Origin: Smallanthus sonchifolius
Lineage: Eukaryota; Streptophyta; Magnoliopsida; Asterales; Asteraceae
Assembly (NCBI GenBank): GCA_023525975.1
Contig: CM042032.1
Location: 17,862,001 to 17,926,000, forward strand
Length of the DNA: 64,000 bases
Direction: 5' to 3'
The first letter of the stretch is position 1; each line of letters begins with the position of its first letter. Below the pieces are notes generated by a model. That model did not search any database and had not been told where the DNA came from. It worked only from the letters and a program-made list of their open reading frames with translations. The translations under genes and the position numbers were made by a program. Below are positions 1 through 10,348 of this stretch, piece after piece.

Positions 1-3000
1 AAAGAATGCTTTGTGTTAGCTCCTGGCCTATCTAAACCCCCGCCAGAGAAGATTCTCCTAACTGCTCAAAGAAAGGACAACTTATATGTGCTTGACATGA
101 ATGAAGTCACTCCATCTGGTAGTGTTTCATGTTTTCTGTCAAAGGCATCAGTTGATGAATCCGCTCTCTGGCACAGGAGGTTAAGCCATGTTAACATCAA
201 AACAATCAATAAATTAGTGAAAGACAATCTTGTCAGAGGGCTTCCTGACAAAGAATTCCAGCTAGACGATCACTGCATTGCCTGCTTGAAGGGAAAACAA
301 CACAAGAGTTCCCATAAGCCCAAGACATTGAACACAAATGACACTCCTCTCCAGCTACTGCATATGGATCTCTTTGGTCCTACAAATGTCATGTCAATGG
401 GCAAAAAGTCCTACTGTCTGGTGATCACTGATGACTTCTCCAGATTCTCTTGGGTATTCTTCCTAAGAACAAAAGATGAAACTGCTGAGATTCTCAAATC
501 CTATATTCTCAGGGTAGAGAATCAAAGCAATCTGAAGGTAAAGATCATAAGGTGTGATCAGGGAACAGAGTTCAAAAATCACACTTTGAACAGTTTCTGT
601 AAGAGCAAGGGCATTGAAAGGCAGTACAGTGCTCCAAGAACTCCTCAACAAAATGGGGTTGCTGAAAGAAGAAACAGGACTCTGATTGAATCAGCAAGAT
701 CTATGCTGGCTGACTCAAAGCTGCCCTTACTTTCTGGGCAGAAGCAGTAAGCACAGCTTGTTATGTGCAGAATAGAGTCCTTATTGTTAAGCCTCTCCAG
801 AAAACTCCCTATGAACTCTGGCTCAAAAGAGTTCCCTACATTGGCTTCCTGAAGCCCTTTGGATGTCCATGTACCATCCTCATCACACATGGAGTTCTTC
901 CTAAATTCGGTGCAAAGTCTGATGAAGGTTACTTTGTGGGTTACTCCTCTCAATCGAAGGCCTACCGAGTGTTCAATTCTAGGACTCGGATTGTGGAAGA
1001 ATCTGCTAATGTGGAATGCAGGGAACACGTTGTCTGTGAACAAGGCAAAGGTCCCAACTGGCTTTTTGATATAGACTCCTTCACCCAGATATTTGAGCCC
1101 CTCATATTCTCAAATATGGAGCCTCCTTCTTCAAACTCAACACCTTCAACCTCAACCTCTTCTTCTGACTACAGACTGGAGTTTCCCAGTCCCTACATCA
1201 GGATGAAAAGGCCATCCATTGATCCTCCATCAGTGGCAGAAGCTATTGAAGCCAGTGCAGGTGAAGCCGGTACATCCAACACCACAAGCAGCAATCTCTC
1301 TGACAATGAAATCCTAAATGAAGCCTCCTCAATTCATGTTGAAGAGGCCTCTGATGCTAATGCTGCTAACTATGTGGAACACAATGATCAGATCCTCCAA
1401 GCTCCTCTCCACACATCTGAAGACAATACTGATCTAAACCACAGTAATCTTGAAGAGGGAATACGGCTGGATGTGATACCTGCACAGAGAATAAACAAAG
1501 AGCATCCTCTGGAAAACATCATTGGCCAAGTCCACACAGGCATCCAGACAAGAAGTAAATCTCATGAAGCCAACATTTGTTTGTTCTCTTGCTTTCTATC
1601 ACAGGTGGAACCCAAAAGGATTGATGAAGCTCTCAAGCACAACAGTTGGATTGAAGCAATGCAGGAAGAATTGTTGCAATTCAAAAGACAAGATGTTTGG
1701 AAGCTTGTTGATCTTCCACCTGGTCAAACAACCATTGGAACAAGATGGGTCTTCAGAAACAAGCAAGATGAGAGGGGCATCGTAGTCAAGAACAAAGCCA
1801 GACTGATAGCTCAAGGTTACACTCAAGAAGAAGCCATTGACTATGATGAAGTTTTTGCTCCTGTTGCCCGTCTGGAAGCCATTAGAATTTTTCTGGCTTA
1901 TGCAGCATCCAAAAACTTTATGGTCTATCAAATGGATGTGAAGAGTGCCTTTCTGTATGGCATGATTGATGAAGAGGTCTATGTCAAACAGCCTCCAGGC
2001 TTTGTAGATCCTGCACATCCAAATAAGGTCTTAAAACTGGACAAAGCTCTCTATGGCTTACACCAAGCCCCAAGAGCCTGGTATGAAACTTTATCTGGAT
2101 ATCTACTTAGCAACAACTTCAGAAGGGGGGCCATTGATCAGACGCTTTTCATCAAAGATGAAGGGGGCGAAATTTTGTTGGTCCAGATTTATGTTGATGA
2201 CATTATCTTTGGATCTACAAGAAAGAAGCTCTGCAAAGACTTTGAAGTTCTGATGCATTCCAAATTTGAAATGAGTTCAATGGGTGAACTAAATTTCTTT
2301 TTAGGACTTCAAGTCAAACAGGTACCAACTGGAATCTTCATAAGTCAATCCAAGTATGTCAAAAGCATCTTGGAGAGGTTCAAAATGACTGACTGCTCTG
2401 CTGCAAGAACTCCTATGCAAGTGCACCATCAATTATCTCCGGATAAAGAAGGACAAGACACTGATCAACATCAGTACCGAGCAATGATAGGGTCTCTCAT
2501 GTACCTCACTGCCTCAAGACCAGATATCATGTTTGCAGTTTGTCTCTGCGCAAGATTTCAAGCAGCTCCAAAAGTGTCTCATCTTCAAGCTGTCAAAAGG
2601 GTTCTTCGATACCTAAAGGGAGCTCCAAAACTTGGGCTATGGTATCCAAAGAATGAAAATGTCAATCTCTATGCCTACACTGACAGTGACTATGGGGGTT
2701 GTAACTTGGACAAAAAGTCCACATCTGGGGGATGTCAATTTCTTGGAGGAAGGCTCATCTCATGGCAATGCAAAAAGCAAACATGTGTTTCTACTTCAAC
2801 AGCTGAAGCAGAATACATTGCAGCTTCAAGCTGCTGTGCACAGGTCATCTGGATCCAAAATCAAATGCTTGACTATGGAATGACCTTCATGCAGACTCCA
2901 ATTCACATTGACAACATGAGTGCTATCTCTATCACAAACAATCCGGTGCAGCACTCAAAGACAAAGCACATCGACATCAGGTACCATTTCATAAGAGATC

Positions 3001-3134
3001 AAGCTGAGAAAAGGAGAATTATTTTAACCAAAGTTCATACAAATGAGCAATATGCTGATCTGTTTACAAAACCTTTTGATGAAGCTAGATTCAGATATTT
3101 AGTTGAATCAATTGGTATGATGAACTTTGATTAA
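1..3134 (+). pseudogene. Element A pol: GAG-pre-integrase, integrase, reverse transcriptase, RNase H (frameshifted)
   Basis: The frame is open at base 1. GAG-pre-integrase shows LWHRRLSHVN and the CIACLKGKQH zinc-ligand region near 170-300. Integrase core shows HMDLFGP (about 360), the CDQGTEF aspartate motif (about 555) and PQQNGVAERR (about 645). A one-base loss near 735 breaks the frame inside the conserved W-A-E stretch; the second part (765-3134) continues with the integrase C-terminal region, a Ser/Pro/Thr-rich hinge, then copia reverse transcriptase (WVFRNKQDERG, YQMDVKSAFLYG, YVDDIIFGST at about 2190) and RNase H (AYTDSDYGGC, STAEAEYIAA), ending FTKPFDEARF. Apart from the frameshift the catalytic motifs are intact, so the copy is fairly young. 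In cells these domains copy RNA into cDNA and insert it. Confidence 0.93.
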
Positions 3135-3790
3135 AATCCATCTCAAGTTTCTCCTTAAAATGTGTCTTTTTGTCCCTTGTTGTAAATAAAAGTTATGGGT
3201 CAGCAGCATTTTTGTCCTTCAGCTGCTGACAGGTAAAAGCATCAGCAGCAAAAGTTTTGCCACTAATAGCTTTAAGTTATCAGCAGGTACATGTTTCCTG
3301 CGGATAGCTTTAAGGCTTTCAGCAGCAATTCTTTTGCTGCAGATCTTTAAACCTTTCAGTAGCAAAATCTGCTGCTGACAGACTTATCTTTCCGCAGCAA
3401 CCAAGTTTGCAGCGGATAGGCTTATCCATCAGCTGCAACCAATTTTGCTGCGGATACTCTTATCTTTCAGCAGCAACCAAGTTTGCTGCTGATGGGTAAA
3501 CATAAGTCTAAATTAACTTTTACCCGCTGTAAAATTTACCGTCAGTCCCTTCCATGACTGCCTTGGTGTATTACAGCTGTAACAACGAAAAGTGAAACAG
3601 GTTGTACTGTACAAGTAAGGTTGCTTTTTCTTCGTCTGCCGTTATATCACAATCACAAACGTTCCCTCAACCTCTTCACATTCTATTTCAAACCTATCTC
3701 CCATCACTTTCACTCCCGTCCCCACAGCATTCAAAACCCTCCATAACTACCATTCAAACACCCTTCTTTCTTCCCTCCAAATCCATAACA
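3135..3790 (+). repeat. Spacer with GCTGCTGATA palindrome array between pol and ORF3 (element A)
   Basis: About 650 bases without a retrotransposon domain. From roughly 3200 to 3500 a motif made of GCTGCTGATA / TATCAGCAGC half-sites and variants (GCAGCGGATAG, CTTATCTTTCAGCAGC) recurs many times in both orientations. The same motif reappears in the 3' LTR (8142-8310). From 3600 to 3790 the strand is C/T-rich and contains acceptor-like sequence (TCCCGTCCCCACAG) before the ORF3 start. The reading frame is open from 3602, but its first 63 codons are low-complexity and look like leader. Confidence 0.75.
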
Positions 3791-6700
3791 ATGGCAGTCG
3801 CCGACATAAACATCCCCAACGACAAGTTTGCTCCATACCACAACCTCACTGCATACCTAATAAAAGGCAAGAAGTCCGAAGGTTTCGACGGTATGATCGA
3901 CTTCCTCTGTCGGTCCAAAATTTACCATGCCCTAACCGTCAACCCAACCATATATACTTCACACATGGAAGATTTTTGGAGCTCAGCCGTGTATTCTACT
4001 GAACAGGGCACTCCTCAAATCAGAGGCACAGTAGACGGTAAGGAAATGATCATCACTGAAGCAAAGCTCCGCCAACACCTCAAGCTTCAGGATGAAGGGG
4101 ACGCCCTCTCTTACCCAAGAGACGTATACATGAGGACCTTTGTATCCATAGGGTACACTGGGAATCAAACAGAGTATACGATAGAGAAGGCACTCATGGG
4201 TCCCAAATGGAAGTATCTCTGCCACACTCTTCTCCAATGCATATCTCAAAAGAGGAGTGGCTGGAACCAACTAAGCTCCGGACTTGCGTCAGCAATTCAC
4301 GGTATGATAACTGGAGCAGGTTTTAATTTTTCCCACCTCATTTTTGAAGGTTTGAGATACAACCTTCAAGAAGGGGTGAAATCTCAGTTCTTTATGTACC
4401 CAAGATTCTTGCAGGAAGTGTTCAACATTGAGCACCAAGATCTTTCAAAAACTACAAGAATCTATGTAATGCTGGGACATAAGAACAATATATTTCAAAG
4501 CATGAGAACAGTTTCTTCCAAGTTCTCCGGGGCCGATGTTCCATTGTTATCTACAATGTTAAACACGCAGAGTGCCCAGGGTGACAGTTCAGCAAACCCA
4601 GATGATACTGATCCCACACCCTCCACCTCACTGCCACAAACTCAAACTACTGCTTCCCTTTCTCGAACCCCTGTGCATTCTACTGAGGATGTACAGGTAC
4701 ATACATTACTCACCCCCAGTTTGCTTGCTCAACCGGAACACAGGGCCCCGGTTGCAGCCAAATATACAAGAAAAAGGGGCAAGAGAACTCCTTCTTCTCG
4801 TGCCTCCAAGGCCCAAACCCAAGCCAACATCCCTCACTCAGAATCACAACATTCTGGTGAGAATACCATAAGGGAAAGCCACATTGTTAGGGAGACTCCT
4901 TCGGAAGTCTCTCTATTAGGATTAGGATCACTTCCCGGATCCATAGAACAGCCCGTTGAGCCATTCCTGTCTTCCTTGAACTTAAGTGTTGAGGAACCCG
5001 ACCAAAGTGATGCACCTTCTCCAACTACCACTATCAAGGAGGTACTGATTGGTCTTGCTTCCGACACACCCAGCCCAAGTTCTTCACCCTTGAAGGTCCA
5101 CTCTGGGAGTATTGAAAGAGTGGATGTGGAAAAGGCTGTCACTACTGCTGGTCCATCAAATGACCAGGAGGACAGTGACAACATCTTTAAGACCTCGACC
5201 ACGGCAACTCATGGTGAGGGTGTTTCCCTGGAAACTCCCCTCACTGAGAGGAATCCCTGGAGCCAAGAAACCACGGGTGATGGGGATGCTGAGGCTCGGC
5301 CTACGGCCCCATCTGGGTCCAAGGATTCCACAACTGTGGATGAGGACAGTCTGAAACTACACAACTTGGAATTGACGGCCAGGGTGGCTATGCTTGAGGC
5401 CGAAGTGTCCAAACTACGACACCAAGTCTTGATGCATGAAGCCCATCAATGTCCCTCCAAGGCTTCTCCCTCTCTTGTCTCAGTGGGCACTCAAACAGAT
5501 GCCTATATGTCCACTGATGCAACCAAAAAGGGGGAGATAGTCTCCATGGAAGAAGACGAAGACAGCCTTGAAGACTGGATACAGGAGCAGGCTGCCTTCC
5601 AAAGCTCACTTTACAGGCCAGCTTTTGTACAGGTCTACGACTTGCCAGTATCAGAAGATGAAGAAGAAGAGATCTCTGAAGACTGGAAGTTGGTTGTCAG
5701 GGCTGTGGATGAAGTGCTGACTGATGTTGAAGGCAAAGATCAAACATCTACATTGGTCAGCATCATCCCTGAAGCAGCAGCCATCATAGGTCAATCCACT
5801 ACCCCCCAAATCTTCAAATCTTCAAAGAAGCTAGAGTTTGACTCTTTTCTAGCTTGGGGGTATGATGGATCAGCTGAGAGGTTCTGGATTGGATGGGAGT
5901 TCAGCGGAGTAGAAGAGCTGAACTGGAACTCACTCAATGCCCTCCAAGTCCTACAACTATATCTATCTAACTGCATCAACTCTTCAACGGATCTCTCAGC
6001 AGAACTTGCCATTGGCAGGTTCTATGACCTGATGGAGGATAATCTACCCAAGTTCAGAAGACTCCTACAAACAGCAAGACGGGTAGCTTATCCTGAATCT
6101 TCGTCGGCCGCAGAAAGAAGACTGTCTCCCAACAATCTTGCAATAACAAGGAGCAGTCTTCTCACTGAAGAAGGAGTTCTGGGCCTTCAAAGATTTCTGT
6201 ATGCCTTCCTGGTCAAGGACTCGGACGTGCTAGGATGGGTAAGCACTAGGCTCCTTGACCACGCTTTCTTCCTAAGCAACGGTTCTGCTCTCATCATCAA
6301 CACCGGGAACATCCTTCAGCTACCAACAAATTTCCTCCACAAGATCTATCTACTAAAAGCCAACATCTGCAATGTCAACTCCCTTGAAAGCCAGGCGATG
6401 ATAGCAATTATCAAAGCTCACCTTGAGAAGGAAGGAAGGATTGATGAGGAAGAAGATGTGTCATCCTCTGACACTGACTCCAACTCAGATTCCCCTCCAG
6501 TTAACATCTGCGCTGCAGCTTATGAAGCAAGATCCTCTGTGAGAGAAAGGCTGCTAGAACTTACAGATCCTGAGTGCCAAACTGAAGACCTTCCCTTATC
6601 TACCTCTCAACATGCCAATGAAGCCGAGGCAGAGATCCCAACAGCACAACAATCAGTTGTCTCTGTGATCAGTGAAGCCAGAGCAGAGGCATCCAATGTT

Positions 6701-8062
6701 AATAAAGGGAAGGGCATCATGACAAAAGAGGATGAAGAGAGGTTGCAAAAGGAAAAGAAAGAGAAAGAAGAGAGAAGAAGGAAAAGAGAAGAAGAAGAGT
6801 TGGCTGAAGAGATGGCTCAAAAACAAAGGCATGAAGATAGAAAGGCAGCCATACTTCTCAGACAACAGACAATCCAGCTGTATGCCAAACAGCTGGATGA
6901 AATGAAGGTAAAAGTCCATGCAGGGTCTCAAGTTGAGGAAGATGAACAACTTGCTAGACAGTTGTAGGAACAGTTTGCAAAAGAAGAAGAAGAAGAAGCT
7001 AAAAAGAAAAGGAAGGAAGATGCTAAGTTTAGAATCACTGATTCTAAATTAGCAAAAGAATTAAGGGAGGAGTGGACTGAAGCTCTGATCTCTTAAGGTG
7101 AGGATGCAGACTACCTTGAAAAACTGTCAAACAAAGAGATCTATAGAGCCTTCATGGGTCAGCAGGGGGAATTGGCAAGGAAAAAGAAAGATGAAGAGAA
7201 ACAAAAAGCTCAACAGAAGTCAAAGAAAGCCATTGCCCTTAATCTAAGGACCCATGAAGAAAGGAAGAAGATGACTGACTTCCTTAAGGCAAGGGGAGAA
7301 AGTGGAAAAAGGTTAGGTCCCATGTCCTTCATGAACCTACAAGCCCTGTATACAACAGTGAAAAAGGAAGAGGAAGAAAGACTGGAAAAGAGACCAGTCA
7401 AGAAACAAAGAACCTCTGCACCAGAAACTACTTCCTCTCTTCAAACACCATCCACAAACATCCCCAAGCCTTCCACTCCTCCACCCAAAAAGTCCAAGTC
7501 ATCCCACCCAGCTCCCACTCATCAACAGCCTCCCTTGAAGATACCTAAACCCACTCCTAAACCAAAAGACTCAAGAAATATAGTTAACTGGTTCTACAAT
7601 TCACAAGATCAAGTGTTTGAGATCTTCAGGGGGAGAACTGAGAGAAGAAGATCCACTTACAGGTCTGTTGATGAGGTTCTGCAATTACCTGATTCCGATC
7701 TTCAAAGAATTTTAGAGCTGGGTGAAGCTCATAAGCCTACAAATGAGAGTGGGAAACATCTTATGCTAGCTATCAGACACTACTTCAATCCTAGCAAAGA
7801 TGTGGTCATGAATATCAAACCACTCAAGTCTCACTCTCCATTTGTATCTTGGTCCTATAATGCTGATTTGGATGAATTCACTTTGATTGATGTAAAGAAG
7901 CAGCAGATGAGATGTTCAAGCAAAACTATCTACAAAATGCCACACAAAGACATCAAGACTCTTTCTGAACTTCCATTGAATAATCCCAGCAAGGATCAAA
8001 GAGGCTATGAGGTGGAAAAAATAGTCCACCATATGCAAAAGCTTCAGCAACAAAGGGACTAG
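3791..8062 (+). pseudogene. Element A third ORF (env-position ORF3), about 1423 codons with two in-frame stops
   Basis: One reading frame runs from ATG 3791 (MAVADINIPNDKFAPYHN) to 8062, broken only by TAG at 6965-6967 and TAA at 7094-7096; both could come from CAG/CAA by one C-to-T change. An N-terminal domain of about 260 residues contains GMIDFLCRSKIYHALTVNP and FW; a long acidic, Ser/Thr/Pro-rich middle follows, with a short coiled coil. After a second folded stretch (about residues 690-880) comes a highly charged Glu/Lys/Arg coiled coil (about 980-1170). The C-terminus has two modules beginning NWFYNSQDQVFEIF and SWSYNADLDEFTLID. No signal peptide or transmembrane segment is visible, so an envelope role is doubtful. 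Element B carries a homologue. Similar Asteraceae proteins are, as I recall, often labelled 'synaptobrevin, longin-like', a label the sequence does not support. Function unknown. Confidence 0.8.
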
Positions 8063-8082
8063 AAGAATTTTGGTAGCATCAG

Positions 8083-8095
8083 TCTAGGGGGAGTT
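8083..8095 (+). other. Polypurine tract of element A
   Basis: AGGGGGAGTT lies directly before the TGTAGAACC start of the 3' LTR. This is the plus-strand primer site of LTR retrotransposons and sets the left LTR edge at 8096. Elements B and C use the same AGGGGGAGTC-type tract. Confidence 0.8.
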
Positions 8096-8812
8096 TGTAG
8101 AACCAAAGACTGATTGTTACAAAATTATTCTAAGTACAAATGTTGCTGATAGGCTTATCAGCAGCATTCAGCACAAGTTGCTGCTGATAGGCTTATCAAC
8201 AGCATTCAGCACAAGTTGCTGCTGATAGGCTTATCAGCAGCGGTCATCCATGTTTGCTGCTGATAGGCTTACCAGCAGCAACCTTCACTCTTTGCAGCTG
8301 ATAGCTCTATTCACTGAAAACCAAACGCTGCAGCTAACTATCCAGGCCAAGCGTCTCTGACACCTTTCTGCAAAAGCAACTGACAGACTCAAAGCAGAAG
8401 GAACCGCTATGGTCAACCAATGACGGACAACAATACACTTCTCCAAGCATGCAAACAATCATGAATAAAGAAAACGTTTCAGTAAAGTTAACTAGATTAG
8501 CCTTTACGTGTAATGTAAATTAATAAACAAAGATCAACGGCTTGTGATCGATCTGATCCTTAGAATCAAGAGTCTGTCTTGATTCTAAGTTACTATAAAT
8601 ACTGAGTTGCCACTTCATTGTAAGTGTGCTTGTAGTGCTTGTCATACTTATTCATTGAGTTTTTCACTTGTAATCTTTGCATTCACAAAAGCTTAATACA
8701 ACAGTGTTTATCAGTATTCTTTGTGTTTACTTGATTATAAATTGTGTAGTTGATTTTGTTTCCGCCAACCTCAACTAAGAACAGAACCATCTTGTATTCT
8801 CACGATCCAACA
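8096..8812 (+). repeat. 3' LTR of element A
   Basis: Starts TGTAGAACC after the polypurine tract. Inside, 8142-8310 holds four copies of a GCTGCTGATA..TATCAGCAGC palindrome about 38 bases apart, followed by a TATA-like CTATAAATACTGAG (about 8593) and a transcribed-leader-like AT-rich stretch. The right edge is placed at CCAACA (8812) because LTRs end in CA; with no 5' LTR in view an end at 8791 (AAGAACA) is also possible. Confidence 0.7.
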
Positions 8813-8886
8813 TAAGCTCAGCATCAGTTTTCGCCTGCCTTGATAAAACTACCAAACAGCTTTGAACTAAACACAAACACAAACAC

Positions 8887-9163
8887 TTTTTTTTTAACGG
8901 CCAACGAATACTATATGCCCGGTCACCCGGGTAAACCCATTGACGAAAAGCCACCCATTGACGAAAAGTCACACGCCCGCGAACGCAGAAAGCGCTGGTG
9001 ACCCGACCATTCCAAAGGAAACCGACCACCGAAGGCTCACTGTGGTAAAACCCCTAGCCTACCTGATAATATTTTGCATCAAGTGAGACTCGAACCCATA
9101 ACCTCCACATTGAAAGGCCATAGGGGTGCCTCCTCCCAAACCAGTTAATCTAGGACTCATTGG
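8887..9163 (-). mobile_element. Probable tRNA-derived SINE
   Basis: Read on the minus strand this has a box-B-like GGGTTCGAGTCTC (about 9090), a degenerate upstream box A region, a body containing a 17-base tandem direct repeat (ATTGACGAAAAG, 8937-8975), and an A9 tail at 8887-8895. It is flanked by a near-perfect direct repeat (CTAAACACAAACAC before the tail, CTAAACACAACAC at 9164-9176), which fits target-primed insertion. No protein is expected. The family name is not known to me. Confidence 0.55.
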
Positions 9164-9176
9164 CTAAACACAACAC

Positions 9177-9911
9177 TTATATTTGTGAAACAAAAACATA
9201 GACCAAATATAAAATATTTATTCAGCAACAAACATCTAATTTTGAAATCCCAACATGACAAACTACTTGTTCAAAGCAATTTACTGAGAAAAACAAATAT
9301 CCAACACATACCCCTCTGTAAACAACCCACCATCATCAACATAATGAGAAAGCATTAGCCCTGTTACATGCCTCCTTTATGGCAGAAGACGGTAACAGAA
9401 ACCAACAAGTTCACTATAAGACCGAACTGCAATCATGATTAACCACACCTCCATTCACGTTCCACCACTCTGTCTCCAACAAAACCAGCAGACATTTATA
9501 CAGACCCAGCAGATGTTGATATGATCTACCATCCATCCTCCACTCATAACCAGATATGCAGAACATTAGTTGGTTCTTTTCCACTCCAATGAGAAAGACA
9601 GCCAGAGTCTCCGTAACTATAATAAGAAGAGAAAACTAACACACTCAAAAATAATGTAACTCAACTGTATTGAACACTATGGAGTAGCAGAGTTCACTCT
9701 CACCATTTTGCCTGCAAGCATGCCAAGATTGCCAGTACCGTCATGCTCCTCAACATAAATTTAAGAAAAAATGAATGGGAACCTGGAGTTTGTACTTCAT
9801 GATCAAAGGTCATCACAATGATCATGAATGACCTTCATACAACACATACATGTTAAATAACCAGAAGACCAAATGAACAGTCCCATAACAGAAAACATAA
9901 GTTGATATTAA
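9177..9911. other. No ORF; possible 3' UTR exon(s) of the SMG7 gene
   Basis: No coding region or repeat is recognised. On the minus strand an acceptor-like TTGCAG/GC stands at about 9711, and the sequence is of mixed, gene-like composition, so part of this may be a downstream 3' UTR exon of the neighbouring SMG7-like gene. This is inference. Confidence 0.35.
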
Positions 9912-10285
9912 TAGGGGTGTAAACGAGCCGAGCCGCTAGTGAGCTACTAGAGATCGGCTCACTAAAAACTCAAGCCAAGCCAGGCTTAAACGAGCTCAAG
10001 TGGGCTCATTTAACAAAAGAGCCCGAACAGCAAGCCTAAACGAGCCTGCTATTTATATAACTTTTATTTAATGATCTAAATATATATTTATATATATAAT
10101 AATTATTATCATATATAATTATAATATAAATTATGTTATATATAAAAATTATATTCATAAATATATATATATAAATAAAATAATTAATAAATAATAAACG
10201 AGCTTTAGAAATAGAGCTCTAAACAAGCCGAACTCGAGCTTAGGCAAGCTCGGGCTTGGCTCGACTCGTCTAGTTTGCACCCCTA
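9912..10285. mobile_element. hAT-like MITE (TAGGGGTG...CACCCCTA)
   Basis: 374 bases bounded by TAGGGGTGTAAACGAGCC on the left and the inverted GACTCGTCTAGTTTGCACCCCTA on the right, written here as TIRs ending CACCCCTA. Sub-terminal stretches are repeats of GAGCC/GGCTC, the middle is almost pure A/T, and there is no ORF. This layout is typical of short non-autonomous hAT elements in plants. An unambiguous 8-base target duplication was not found. It lies 64 bases beyond the SMG7 stop codon, probably within a 3' UTR intron. Confidence 0.75.
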
Positions 10286-10348
10286 GTTAATACAGAGTAA
10301 TAAGGTGAAAAATGTAAGAATTAGATTATACCATGCAGTGCTCAGAGA
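10286..10348 (-). other. SMG7 stop-proximal 3' UTR and putative 3' UTR intron donor
   Basis: After the TGA at 10349-10351, a donor-like CATG/GTATAATC begins at 10331, only 17 bases past the stop. If used, the rest of the 3' UTR is spliced and the MITE (9912-10285) sits in the intron. In Arabidopsis, SMG7 mRNA is known to have 3' UTR introns that make it a target of its own decay pathway (established knowledge); the layout here is compatible. Confidence 0.4.

Larger units (their letters stand above)
1..8812 (+). mobile_element. Element A: Sirevirus-like Ty1/copia retrotransposon, 5' part outside the window
   Basis: Order seen: GAG-pre-integrase, integrase, reverse transcriptase, RNase H (1-3134), a palindrome-rich spacer, a third ORF (3791-8062), a polypurine tract and a 3' LTR. 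Integrase before reverse transcriptase is the Ty1/copia order. A long ORF between pol and the 3' LTR is the place where Sireviruses carry their env-like gene (established family knowledge). The 5' LTR, gag and protease lie left of the window, so length and target-site duplication cannot be read. The copy is dead: one frameshift in integrase and two in-frame stops in the third ORF. Confidence 0.9.

Noticed and set aside
3791..8062. ORF3 as an envelope glycoprotein
   Set aside because: No signal peptide, no transmembrane helix, no Cys pattern; the name would rest on position alone.
9912..10285. An 8-base hAT target-site duplication
   Set aside because: Flanking bases can be aligned in several ways (TTAATA), none convincing, so none is claimed.
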